Shown here: piece by piece, positions 7,726-15,823 of the stretch | How the letters are laid out: each line of letters begins with the position of its first letter | Numbering within the stretch: position 1 is the stretch's first letter | Assembly (NCBI RefSeq): GCF_031987975.1 | Contig: NZ_DALZYX010000004.1 | Coordinates: 1-64,000 of the forward strand | From: Pseudescherichia sp031987975 | GTDB taxonomy: Bacteria > Pseudomonadota > Gammaproteobacteria > Enterobacterales > Enterobacteriaceae | Direction: 5' to 3' | DNA length: 64,000 nucleotides | Notes under the pieces: generated by a model | Database searches by the model: none | The model's input: only the letters and a program-made list of their open reading frames with translations | What the model was told of the DNA's origin: nothing | Program-made: the position numbers and the translations under genes

Positions 7726-9534
7726 CTATTCAAACTCGTCCCAGCCATCCAGCTGCCGTCGCTCCTGCTGCATTTCGCGCTGAAAAATCTCTTCCAGCTC
7801 GCGCCGCGCCTCACGAACGCGGGAGATCTGCTGAGTATCAGTATGCACTACCGGCATCAGCTCGCGCAGCATCCGCATATCGAGACGGCGGAAATGTAGC
7901 TGCGCCCGCAGCGCCTGGTGTGGATGCATGCCCAGCGAGACCAGCGCCTTGCGCCCCAGCTCCAGCGCACTGGAGAAGGTCTCACGGGAGAACTGCGTTA
8001 CGCCCGACTGGAGCAGCTCGTGCGCCTCAAAACGCCCCCGCGCCCGGGCGAGGATCGCCAGGTGCGGGAAGTGCTGCTGGCAAATCGCCACCAGCTTCAT
8101 GGTGTCTTCCGGCTCGTTGCAGGTGATGACGATCGATTCCGCTGCCTCTGCGCCCGCCGAGCGCAGCAGCTCGACCTGGGTAGCATCGCCGTAATAGACT
8201 TTGTAGCCATACTTACGCATCAGGTTAACTGCACTGATGTCGCGCTCCAGCACGGTGATGCGCATCTTATTAGCCATCAGCAGACGTCCAATCACCTGGC
8301 CGAAGCGGCCAAAGCCGACGATGATCACCTGCGGCTTATCATCCTCGACCCAGGGGGTCTCCCCCTCCTCATCCGGCGTGTTAAAGCGTCGGGAGAGTCC
8401 CTTATCGATGCCTTTCATCAGCAGCGGCGTGGTCATCATCGACAGGGTAACGGTGACCAGCAGCAGCGCCATCTGATCGTTATGGAACAGCCGCTGCGAG
8501 GAGGCGGTGGAGAAGAGCACGAAGGCAAACTCTCCGCCCTGGCTGAGCACCCCGGCAAACTGCATCCGCTCCGAGCTTCGCAGACCGTAGAGGCGTGCCA
8601 GCAGATAGAGAACCGTGGTTTTCACCGCTACCAAAATAGCGACCGCCGCTATCACCCATGGTAAATGGGTATAGAGCACGCCCAGATTCAGCGCCATCCC
8701 CACTGAGATAAAGAATAGCCCCAGCAGCAGACCCTTGAACGGATCGATAGCAGATTCTAGCTCGTGGCGGTACTCGCTCTCTGCCAGCAGCACCCCGGCG
8801 ATAAAGGTACCGAGGGCCATCGACAGCCCCAGCGCGTCCATAAACAGCGCCGAGCCGAGCACCAGCAGCAGCGTGGCGGCGGTAAAGACTTCACGCACGC
8901 CGGAACCGGCGATAAAGCGGAACACCGGACGCAGCAGATAGCGGCCACCCACCAGCATCCCGGCGAAGGCGATCACCTTCATGCCGATCTTGATCCAGTC
9001 GAAATGATCGTCGCCGCTGCCCGCCAGCAGCGGCACCAGCGCCAGGGCCGGGATCACCGCCAGGTCCTGAAATAGCAGCACCGAGAATCCCAGCTGTCCC
9101 GCCTCGCTGCGGTTCATCCCCTTATCGCGCATCAGCTGGAGCGCCATCGCAGTAGACGACATCGCCAGACCGATACCACCAATCACCGCCGCTTGCCAGG
9201 CGAAATCGGTCAGCATCAGCAGCCCGGCAAGGATTGCGGCGCTGAGCAGCACCTGCGCTGCTCCAACGCCGAAGATCGACTGTCGCAGCTGCCACAGCTT
9301 CGACGGGTTTAGCTCCAGACCGATGATAAACATCAGAAACACGACGCCCATCTCAGAGAAGTGGAGGATCTCATCAACGTCGCTGATAAATCCCAGCCCC
9401 CACGGGCCGATGGCTATGCCCGCCAGCAGATAGCCCAGCACTGCACCAATACCCAGCCGGGCGGCCAGCGGCACGGCGACCACGGCGGCAAACAGAAACA
9501 GTACACCCGCCAGCAGCAGATCGGTTCCGTCCAT
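7726..9534 (-). CDS. kefB: glutathione-regulated potassium-efflux antiporter KefB
   Basis: KefB is an inner-membrane K+/H+ antiporter of the CPA2 family, held closed by glutathione and opened by glutathione-electrophile adducts to acidify the cytoplasm during electrophile stress. The 602-residue protein starts at ATG 9534 (MDGTDLLLAGVLFLFAAVVA); an upstream in-frame extension lies inside kefG and is rejected. About 12 membrane segments fill residues 5-380, and the motif GIGLAMSSTAMALQ is typical. A cytosolic KTN/RCK domain begins near 400 (VIIVGFGRFGQVIGRLL, an NAD-binding Rossmann motif). The start overlaps the kefG stop by one base (TAATG), coupling channel and ancillary subunit. Confidence 0.97.
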   Translation of the reverse strand: MDGTDLLLAGVLFLFAAVVAVPLAARLGIGAVLGYLLAGIAIGPWGLGFISDVDEILHFSEMGVVFLMFIIGLELNPSKLWQLRQSIFGVGAAQVLLSAAILAGLLMLTDFAWQAAVIGGIGLAMSSTAMALQLMRDKGMNRSEAGQLGFSVLLFQDLAVIPALALVPLLAGSGDDHFDWIKIGMKVIAFAGMLVGGRYLLRPVFRFIAGSGVREVFTAATLLLVLGSALFMDALGLSMALGTFIAGVLLAESEYRHELESAIDPFKGLLLGLFFISVGMALNLGVLYTHLPWVIAAVAILVAVKTTVLYLLARLYGLRSSERMQFAGVLSQGGEFAFVLFSTASSQRLFHNDQMALLLVTVTLSMMTTPLLMKGIDKGLSRRFNTPDEEGETPWVEDDKPQVIIVGFGRFGQVIGRLLMANKMRITVLERDISAVNLMRKYGYKVYYGDATQVELLRSAGAEAAESIVITCNEPEDTMKLVAICQQHFPHLAILARARGRFEAHELLQSGVTQFSRETFSSALELGRKALVSLGMHPHQALRAQLHFRRLDMRMLRELMPVVHTDTQQISRVREARRELEEIFQREMQQERRQLDGWDEFE

Positions 9535-10088
9535 TAGCGACCTCCCGTCGCGGTGGGTAATGCCAGCCAGTCGCCGTAGGCCCGTGCATGGCTTGCCAGC
9601 TCCTCTTTCGGCTGGCGGCGCGCCCAGTAAACAATAAACGGCGTCATCCACTGCATACGGCACATGGCCGCCGTCAGCTCAAAGGGACGCAGGATTTCGC
9701 TAAGCGGATAGCGGTTGAGGCCGTCGTAGCGGTAGGCGCTCTCCGGCTCGCCGGTGGTAATGACGCAGCGCCAGCACTTGCCTGCCAGCTGATTGCCTCC
9801 CGGCCCGCTAGCGAAGCCGCGGGTCAGAACGCGATCCAGCCACTCTTTAAGCAGCGCCGGACAGCTGTAGGTGTAGAGAGGGAATTGAAAGACGATCACA
9901 TCATGCTCGCGCAGCAGCGCCTGCTCACGAGGAATATCGATAAAAAAGTCTGGGTAGTGCGCATAGAGATCGTGCACGGTCACGTTGTGCAGTTGCATTG
10001 CCGGCTTAAGCAGCACCCGGTTGGCTACCGAGTCCTGAGATTCCGGATGGGCATACAGCAGCAGCACTCTGGCTGTCTGGGACATCAC
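9534..10088 (-). CDS. kefG: KefB ancillary NAD(P)H oxidoreductase KefG
   Basis: KefG is a flavodoxin-fold quinone-reductase-like protein required for full KefB activity. The 184-residue product begins MMSQTARVLLLYAHPESQDS, with the FMN-binding HPESQDSVAN loop near residue 14. FQFPLYTYSCPALLKEWLDR (around 66-86) and the GEPESAYRYDGLNRYP segment are family hallmarks. It precedes kefB with a one-base overlap and is divergent from yheS. Confidence 0.96.
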   Translation of the reverse strand: MMSQTARVLLLYAHPESQDSVANRVLLKPAMQLHNVTVHDLYAHYPDFFIDIPREQALLREHDVIVFQFPLYTYSCPALLKEWLDRVLTRGFASGPGGNQLAGKCWRCVITTGEPESAYRYDGLNRYPLSEILRPFELTAAMCRMQWMTPFIVYWARRQPKEELASHARAYGDWLALPTATGGR

Positions 10089-10224
10089 TCCCCTCCCGGT
10101 TATGTTTTAATGCTTTTGTGTATAGTTGTCGTTTCGGGCTACCATTGCGCCCCGGTGCAGCATTATAAACGCACTCCACATTATCATAATGACAAATTAA
10201 CATAGTCTGAACATACGGCGCTCT

Positions 10225-12129
10225 ATGATTGTTTTCTCCTCACTACAAATTCGTCGCGGCGTGCGTGTCCTGCTGGATAATGCCACCGCCACCATCAACC
10301 CCGGCCAGAAAGTCGGGCTGGTGGGTAAAAACGGCTGCGGGAAGTCTACCCTGCTGGCGCTGCTGAAAAACGAGCTTACCGCCGACGGCGGCAGCTTCAC
10401 CTACCCTGCCAACTGGCAGCTGGCGTGGGTGAACCAGGAGACCCCTGCCCTCAGCGAGCCTGCCATCGACTATGTTATTGATGGCGATCGTGAGTATCGC
10501 CAGCTGGAGGCCCAGCTGAATGACGCCAACGAGCGCAACGATGGCCATGCCATCGCCACCGTTCACGGCAAGCTCGACGCCATCGACGCCTGGACCATTC
10601 GCTCGCGCGCTGCCAGCCTGCTGCACGGGCTGGGTTTCTCTACCGAGCAGCTTGAGCGGCCGGTAAGCGACTTCTCCGGCGGCTGGCGTATGCGCCTCAA
10701 CCTTGCCCAGGCGCTGGTCTGCCGCTCGGATCTGCTCCTGCTCGATGAGCCAACTAACCACCTCGATCTCGATGCGGTGATCTGGCTGGAGCGCTGGCTA
10801 AAGAGCTACCAGGGTACGCTGATCCTCATCTCCCACGACCGTGACTTCCTCGATCCGGTGGTGGATAAAATCATCCATATCGAACAGCAGAATATGTTCG
10901 AGTATACCGGCAACTACAGCTCGTTTGAGCGCCAGCGCGCGACCCGTCTGGCGCAGCAGCAGGCCACCTACGAGAGCCAGCAGCAGCGCGTGGCGCATCT
11001 GCAAAGCTTTATCGACCGCTTCAAAGCCAAGGCCAGCAAGGCCAAACAGGCCCAGAGCCGGGTGAAGATGCTGGAGCGCATGGAGCTGATCGCTCCGGCG
11101 CACGTAGATAACCCCTTCCACTTCAGCTTCCGCGCGCCGGAGAGCCTGCCCAATCCGCTGCTAAAGATGGAGAAGGTGAGCGCGGGCTACGGCGATCGCA
11201 CCATTCTTAACTCGATCAAGCTCAACCTTGTCCCTGGCTCACGCATTGGCCTGCTGGGGCGCAACGGCGCGGGTAAATCGACGCTGATCAAGCTGCTGGC
11301 GGGCGAACTGGCTCCTACCGGCGGCGATATCGGTCTTGCGAAGGGCATCAAGCTTGGCTATTTCGCCCAGCACCAGCTGGAGTTCCTGCGGGCGGATGAG
11401 TCGCCGTTGCAGCATCTGGCCCGCCTTGCCCCTCAGGAAGCGGAGCAGAAGCTGCGAGACTATCTTGGCGGCTTTGGCTTCCAGGGCGATAAGGTCACAG
11501 AGAACACCGAACGTTTCTCCGGCGGTGAGAAGGCCAGGCTGGTACTGGCCCTGATCGTCTGGCAGCGCCCTAACCTGCTGCTGCTCGATGAGCCAACCAA
11601 CCACCTCGATCTCGACATGCGTCAGGCCCTGACCGAAGCGCTAATTGAGTTTGAAGGCGCGCTGGTGGTGGTATCGCACGATCGTCACCTGATCCGCTCC
11701 ACCACCGACGATCTCTACCTGGTCCATGATGGTAAGGTCGAGCCGTTCGACGGCGATCTGGAAGATTACCAGCAGTGGCTGAGCGACGTGCAGAAGCAGG
11801 AGAGCCAGCCTGCCGACGCGGCGAAGGAGAACGGCAACAGTGCCCAGGCGCGGAAAGACCAGAAGCGCCGGGAAGCCGAGCTGCGTACCCAGACCCAGCC
11901 GCTGCGCAAAGAGATCGCCCGTCTGGAGAAGGAGATGGAGAAGCTCAACGCCCAGTTGGCTAAAGCCGAAGAGAAGCTTGGCGACAGCGGCCTGTACGAT
12001 CAGAGCCGCAAGGCTGAGCTAACGGAGTGTTTACAGGCACAGGCAAGCGCGAAGTCGGGCCTGGAGGAGTGTGAGATGGCGTGGCTTGAGGCACAGGAGC
12101 AGCTTGAAGGCATGCTGCAAAGCGAGTAA
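10225..12129 (+). CDS. yheS: ABC-F family ATPase YheS
   Basis: YheS is one of the four ABC-F translation factors of enterobacteria. These lack membrane domains and act at the ribosomal E site; YheS has been linked to stalled or slow peptides. The 634 residues hold two ATPase domains. The first has Walker A GKNGCGKST near 34, signature FSGGWRMR near 150 and LLLLDEPTNHLDLD. The second has GRNGAGKST near 346, FSGGEKAR near 430 and DEPTNHLDLD. An Arg/Lys-rich linker lies between (about 240-300), and the C-terminal 100 residues are a coiled-coil domain (RKDQKRREAELR...). It is the first gene of a plus-strand run to prkB. Confidence 0.97.
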   Translation: MIVFSSLQIRRGVRVLLDNATATINPGQKVGLVGKNGCGKSTLLALLKNELTADGGSFTYPANWQLAWVNQETPALSEPAIDYVIDGDREYRQLEAQLNDANERNDGHAIATVHGKLDAIDAWTIRSRAASLLHGLGFSTEQLERPVSDFSGGWRMRLNLAQALVCRSDLLLLDEPTNHLDLDAVIWLERWLKSYQGTLILISHDRDFLDPVVDKIIHIEQQNMFEYTGNYSSFERQRATRLAQQQATYESQQQRVAHLQSFIDRFKAKASKAKQAQSRVKMLERMELIAPAHVDNPFHFSFRAPESLPNPLLKMEKVSAGYGDRTILNSIKLNLVPGSRIGLLGRNGAGKSTLIKLLAGELAPTGGDIGLAKGIKLGYFAQHQLEFLRADESPLQHLARLAPQEAEQKLRDYLGGFGFQGDKVTENTERFSGGEKARLVLALIVWQRPNLLLLDEPTNHLDLDMRQALTEALIEFEGALVVVSHDRHLIRSTTDDLYLVHDGKVEPFDGDLEDYQQWLSDVQKQESQPADAAKENGNSAQARKDQKRREAELRTQTQPLRKEIARLEKEMEKLNAQLAKAEEKLGDSGLYDQSRKAELTECLQAQASAKSGLEECEMAWLEAQEQLEGMLQSE

Positions 12130-12226
12130 CGCGAGGGGGCGAGAGGGTATTGACCCATTTTCATAAACATAATTTACCTGTGAAGGTATAGTATTCAGCA
12201 GATCACTGAAGAATATATTGCACGAG

Positions 12227-13243
12227 ATGGCTCAGATAACTCCCTTAATACTCCCCGCTGCGGCGGAGGATAACGTTGAATTTCGCCCGATGCCGGGGGC
12301 GCGTAATCCGCATTTGCAGACGATGCTGCCGCGTATCCTGCGCCGTCGCCTGCAATTTACCGCGCAATGGCAGCGTCTTGAGTTACCCGACGGCGACTTT
12401 GTCGATCTGGCGTGGAGCGAAGATCCGCTGCTGGCGAAAGATAAGCCCCGGCTGGTGGTGTTTCACGGCCTTGAAGGGAGCCTGCACAGCCCCTACGCCC
12501 ACGGCCTGATCCATGCCGCGAAGCAGCGTGGCTGGCTCGGGGTGGTGATGCACTTTCGCGGCTGCAGCGGCGAGCCTAACCGCCTGAACCGCATCTACCA
12601 CTCTGGCGAAACCGAAGACGGCAGCGCGTTCCTGCATTGGCTGCATGATGAGTTTGGCCCGGCACCGACGGCGGCGGTGGGCTACTCCCTCGGCGGCAAT
12701 ATGCTTGGCTGCCTGCTGGCGAAAGCCGACGACAGCCTGCCGCTCAACGCGGCGGTGATTGTTTCGGCTCCGCTGGTGCTGGAGGCCTGTAGCCTCCATA
12801 TGGATAAGGGTTTCTCACGTTTCTATCAGCGCTATCTGCTCAACCTGCTGAAAGCCAACGCCACGCGTAAGCTTAAGGCCTACCCCGGCACTCTGCCGAT
12901 CGATCTCGCCCAGCTTAAGCGCGTACGCCGCATCCGTGAGTTTGATGACCTGATTACCGCGAAGGCGCACGGGTTTGATGACGCGATCGACTACTATCGC
13001 CGGAGCAGCGCCATGCCGGTGCTGCCGCAGATCCGCAAGCCGACGCTGATTATCCATGCCAAGGACGATCCCTTTATGGATCACCACGTCATTCCGGCGG
13101 CGGGCCATTTACCCGCTAATATTGAGTATCAGTTAACCGAACATGGCGGCCACGTTGGCTTCGTTGGCGGTACGCTGCGCCACCCTGAGATGTGGCTGGA
13201 GAAGCGCATCCCCGACTGGCTGGCACCCTATCTGGAGGCATAG
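12227..13243 (+). CDS. yheT: YheT family alpha/beta hydrolase
   Basis: YheT belongs to the AB-hydrolase 4 family (putative esterases; natural substrate unknown). The start is taken as ATG 12227 (MAQITPLILPAAAEDNVEFR, 338 residues). A TTG nine bases upstream, in frame, is an alternative and has a slightly better-placed GAAGA. Visible motifs are the oxyanion segment VVFHGLEGS near 80, the nucleophile elbow GYSLGG (Ser near 148), a late Asp in HAKDDPF and His in TEHGGHVGF. yheU follows without a gap. Confidence 0.92.
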   Translation: MAQITPLILPAAAEDNVEFRPMPGARNPHLQTMLPRILRRRLQFTAQWQRLELPDGDFVDLAWSEDPLLAKDKPRLVVFHGLEGSLHSPYAHGLIHAAKQRGWLGVVMHFRGCSGEPNRLNRIYHSGETEDGSAFLHWLHDEFGPAPTAAVGYSLGGNMLGCLLAKADDSLPLNAAVIVSAPLVLEACSLHMDKGFSRFYQRYLLNLLKANATRKLKAYPGTLPIDLAQLKRVRRIREFDDLITAKAHGFDDAIDYYRRSSAMPVLPQIRKPTLIIHAKDDPFMDHHVIPAAGHLPANIEYQLTEHGGHVGFVGGTLRHPEMWLEKRIPDWLAPYLEA

Positions 13244-13462
13244 ATGATTATTCCCTGGCAAGAGGTTGCACCCGACACGCTTAATAGCCTGATTGAGAGC
13301 TTTGTCTTGCGCGAAGGCACCGATTATGGTGAACATGAGCGTTCGCTTGAGCAAAAGGTTGCCGACGTAAAGCGTCAGTTGGAAACGGGTGAGGTCGTGC
13401 TGGTGTGGTCAGAGCTGCACGAGACGGTCAATATCATGCCCCGTAAACAGTTTCGCGAATAA
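13244..13462 (+). CDS. yheU: YheU family protein (UPF0270)
   Basis: This is a 72-residue conserved cytosolic protein of the UPF0270 family, with no assigned function. It starts MIIPWQEVAPDTLNSLIESF, and the ATG follows the yheT TAG with no spacer, so translation is probably coupled. The small fold is mostly helical with a terminal beta strand (EVVLVWSEL). Length is identical to the E. coli protein. Confidence 0.93.
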   Translation: MIIPWQEVAPDTLNSLIESFVLREGTDYGEHERSLEQKVADVKRQLETGEVVLVWSELHETVNIMPRKQFRE

Positions 13463-13515
13463 CGCTGCGTCAGGCGATCCGCCCTCTTATGTTATTTATC
13501 AGGGAGTCGTTCGCT

Positions 13516-14385
13516 ATGTCAGCCAAACATCCGGTGATTGCTGTTACAGGTTCCAGCGGGGCAGGAACCACCACCACCAGCCTCGCTTTTCGTAAAATCT
13601 TTGCCCAGCTTGGGCTGCGCGCCGCTGAGGTGGAGGGCGATAGCTTCCACCGCTATACCCGTCCGGAGATGGACATGGCGATCCGTAAGGCGCGCGATGC
13701 CGGACGGCATATCAGCTACTTTGGCCCGGACGCTAACGATTTCGGTCTGCTCGAGCAGACCTTTATCGAATATGGTCACAACGGCACCGGCCAGGCGCGC
13801 AAATATCTGCACACCTACGACGAAGCCGTGCCCTGGAACCAGATCCCCGGTACCTTCACGCCCTGGCAACCGCTGCCGGAGCCTACCGATATTCTGTTTT
13901 ATGAGGGGCTGCACGGTGGTGTTGTGACGCCCCAGCATGACGTGGCGCGACATGTGGATCTGCTGGTGGGGGTGGTGCCGATTATTAACCTCGAGTGGAT
14001 CCAGAAGATGATCCGCGATACCAGCGAGCGCGGCCACTCCCGGGAGACGGTAATGGACTCGGTAGTGCGCTCCATGGATGACTACATCAACTTCATTACG
14101 CCGCAGTTCTCCCGCACCCACATCAACTTCCAGCGTGTCCCCACCGTCGATACCTCAAACCCCTTTGCGGCTAAAAATATCCCCTCGCTGGACGAAAGCT
14201 TTGTGGTGATCCACTTCCGCGATTTAGAGGGCATCGACTACCCCTGGCTGCTGGCGATGCTGCAAGGCTCGTTTATCTCCCACATCAACACCCTGGTGGT
14301 GCCGGGAGGCAAAATGGGACTGGCGATGGAGCTGATTATGCTGCCGCTGGTGCAGCGGCTGATGGAAGGGAAGAAGATTGAGTAA
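13516..14385 (+). CDS. prkB: phosphoribulokinase-like protein PrkB
   Basis: PrkB resembles phosphoribulokinase/uridine kinase P-loop enzymes. In enterobacteria without a Calvin cycle, its substrate is unknown. I start it at ATG 13516 (MSAKHPVIAVTGSSGAGTTT, 289 residues), 53 bases after yheU; a longer frame from 13489 has no homologue support. The P-loop GSSGAGTTTT lies at 12-21, the metal/substrate motif EGDSFHRY near 42, and LFYEGLHGG near 130. It lies near crp, as in E. coli. Confidence 0.95.
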   Translation: MSAKHPVIAVTGSSGAGTTTTSLAFRKIFAQLGLRAAEVEGDSFHRYTRPEMDMAIRKARDAGRHISYFGPDANDFGLLEQTFIEYGHNGTGQARKYLHTYDEAVPWNQIPGTFTPWQPLPEPTDILFYEGLHGGVVTPQHDVARHVDLLVGVVPIINLEWIQKMIRDTSERGHSRETVMDSVVRSMDDYINFITPQFSRTHINFQRVPTVDTSNPFAAKNIPSLDESFVVIHFRDLEGIDYPWLLAMLQGSFISHINTLVVPGGKMGLAMELIMLPLVQRLMEGKKIE

Positions 14386-14391
14386 ATTACT

Positions 14392-14417
14392 GCCCGGCGG
14401 CGCTACGCTGACCGGGC
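14392..14417. repeat. REP-like hairpin between prkB and yhfA
   Basis: GCCCGG (14392-14397) pairs with CCGGGC (14412-14417) around GGCGCTACGCTGA-type core sequence. It sits between the convergent stops of prkB and yhfA and resembles the hairpins at 60888-60912 and 59364-59386. It probably acts as an mRNA 3' stabiliser or weak bidirectional terminator. Confidence 0.6.
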
Positions 14418-14425
14418 CGGCGACG

Positions 14426-14830
14426 TTACGCTTCGATCACTTCATATGAATGGGTGATATTGACCGCTTTCTCCAGCATCAGCGCTACGGAGCAGTATTT
14501 CTCCGCCGAGAGATCCACCGCGCGTGATACCGCCGCATCCTTCAGCTCTTTGCCGGTGACGATAAAATGCAGGTTGATGTGGGTGAAGAGGCGCGGTGCC
14601 TCTTCCCGGCGCTCGGAGGTCAGCTTCACCTCGCAATCGGTCACGCCATGCCGCCCTTTTTGCAGGATCGACACCACGTCAATGGCGCTGCATCCACCTG
14701 CCGCCATGAGCACCATCTCCATCGGGCTGGGGGCTTTGTCCCCGGAATTGCCGTCCATCAACACCTGGTGGCCCGAGGCGGATTCACCGATGAACGTCAA
14801 ACCTTCAACCCATTTTACGCGTGCTTGCAT
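14426..14830 (-). CDS. yhfA: OsmC/Ohr family protein YhfA
   Basis: YhfA is a 134-residue member of the OsmC/Ohr superfamily of thiol-dependent hydroperoxide reductases; its own activity is not established. ATG 14830 (MQARVKWVEGLTFIGESASG) is the start, with upstream in-frame sequence lying in the crp control region. Only one of the usual cysteines is evident, in MAAGGCSAIDVVS (near 49); the second motif is replaced by EKYCSVALML (near 111), as in the YhfA subgroup. It is divergent from crp. Confidence 0.93.
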   Translation of the reverse strand: MQARVKWVEGLTFIGESASGHQVLMDGNSGDKAPSPMEMVLMAAGGCSAIDVVSILQKGRHGVTDCEVKLTSERREEAPRLFTHINLHFIVTGKELKDAAVSRAVDLSAEKYCSVALMLEKAVNITHSYEVIEA

Positions 14831-15138
14831 TTTCATCACTCCAGAGTGGCAATTTTCCCGACAGATTACGCGCACATAACAAAACGCGCAACGGAAGGCG
14901 ACCTGCATCAAGCTGAAGCGAGACACCAGGAGACACACGGCGAAAGCTATGCTAAAACAGTCTGGATGCTCCAGTAATGTATTGACATTATGCAGGTATG
15001 CAGAGGACTTCAACCATTACAGGCCGCATGCCTTTATTGACGGCCCCCTTCCCAGGAATCGGGAAGCATATGATTGCAACCCCAGCCGCCGGATATGTCC
15101 CGCGACTGGCGCCAGCTTATAACAGAGGATAACCGCGC
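14831..15138. other. 308-base divergent yhfA-crp control region
   Basis: No gene is seen in this spacer. It holds the crp promoter with an extended -10 (TG at 14950-14951 and TAAAAC at 14953-14958), a candidate CRP autoregulatory site centred near 15006, and a roughly 175-base crp leader containing the conserved CCCTTCCCAGG..GGGAAGCATAT segment, which can fold into a hairpin (CTTCCC with GGGAAG). In E. coli the divergent transcript here, activated by CRP, helps repress crp. Confidence 0.7.
14950..15014 (+). promoter_or_regulatory. crp promoter and candidate CRP autoregulatory site
   Basis: The extended -10 TGC-TAAAAC ends at 14958, placing the transcript start near 14965. TGCAG-AGGACT-TCAAC (14999-15014) is centred at about +42, where E. 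coli crp has its autoregulatory CRP site. Match to TGTGA-N6-TCACA is weak (both arms imperfect), so autoregulation may be weaker than in E. coli. Confidence 0.55.
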
Positions 15139-15771
15139 ATGGTGCTTGGCAAACCACAAACAGACCCGACTCTCGAATGGTTCTTGTCTCATTGCCACAT
15201 TCATAAGTACCCGTCGAAGAGCACGCTGATTCACCAGGGTGAAAAAGCGGAAACGCTGTACTACATCGTCAAAGGCTCGGTGGCAGTGCTCATCAAGGAC
15301 GAAGAAGGGAAAGAGATGATCCTCTCTTACCTGAACCAGGGAGACTTTATCGGTGAACTGGGCCTGTTTGAAGAGGGCCAGGAGCGCAGCGCATGGGTAC
15401 GGGCGAAAACCGCCTGTGAAGTGGCCGAAATTTCCTATAAAAAGTTCCGCCAGCTTATCCAGGTCAACCCGGATATTCTGATGCGCCTTTCGTCGCAGAT
15501 GGCGCGCCGCCTGCAGGTCACCTCTGAGAAAGTGGGTAACCTCGCCTTCCTCGACGTGACCGGCCGCATCGCGCAGACGCTGCTGAACCTGGCTAAACAG
15601 CCGGACGCCATGACCCACCCGGACGGGATGCAGATCAAAATCACCCGCCAGGAGATCGGCCAGATCGTGGGCTGCTCCCGTGAAACCGTGGGCCGTATCC
15701 TGAAGATGCTGGAAGATCAAAACCTGATCTCCGCGCATGGTAAAACCATCGTCGTCTACGGAACGCGTTAA
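15139..15771 (+). CDS. crp: cAMP receptor protein (catabolite activator)
   Basis: CRP is the cAMP-dependent global activator of catabolic genes. The 210-residue protein begins MVLGKPQTDPTLEWFLSHCH and has the cAMP-binding beta-roll (1-130, with the phosphate-binding GELGLFEEGQERSAW near 72-86). The dimer helix and a winged helix-turn-helix follow (169-191: TRQEIGQIVGCSRETVGRIL), whose recognition residues R-E-x-x-x-R (Arg181, Glu182, Arg186) are intact. It is essentially identical to E. coli CRP over its length. A terminator follows 9 bases after the stop. Confidence 0.99.
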   Translation: MVLGKPQTDPTLEWFLSHCHIHKYPSKSTLIHQGEKAETLYYIVKGSVAVLIKDEEGKEMILSYLNQGDFIGELGLFEEGQERSAWVRAKTACEVAEISYKKFRQLIQVNPDILMRLSSQMARRLQVTSEKVGNLAFLDVTGRIAQTLLNLAKQPDAMTHPDGMQIKITRQEIGQIVGCSRETVGRILKMLEDQNLISAHGKTIVVYGTR

Positions 15772-15779
15772 GCTTTAAG

Positions 15780-15811
15780 AACGGCGTGCTGCCTCTACGC
15801 ACGCCGTTTTT
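15780..15811 (+). terminator. crp rho-independent terminator
   Basis: AACGGCGTGC (15780-15789) pairs perfectly with GCACGCCGTT (15799-15808), and a run of T continues to 15811. It lies between crp and yhfK on the same strand. Confidence 0.9.
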
Positions 15812-15823
15812 GCTCTCTCCCTC

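Noticed and set aside
7726..9663. A 645-residue version of KefB
   Set aside because: The extra 43 residues overlap kefG. The ATG at 9534 overlaps the kefG stop by one base and begins the known KefB N terminus.
12218..12226. TTG start for yheT giving three more residues
   Set aside because: It has a slightly better placed purine tract, but homologues begin at MAQ. ATG 12227 is preferred, with the doubt noted in the entry.
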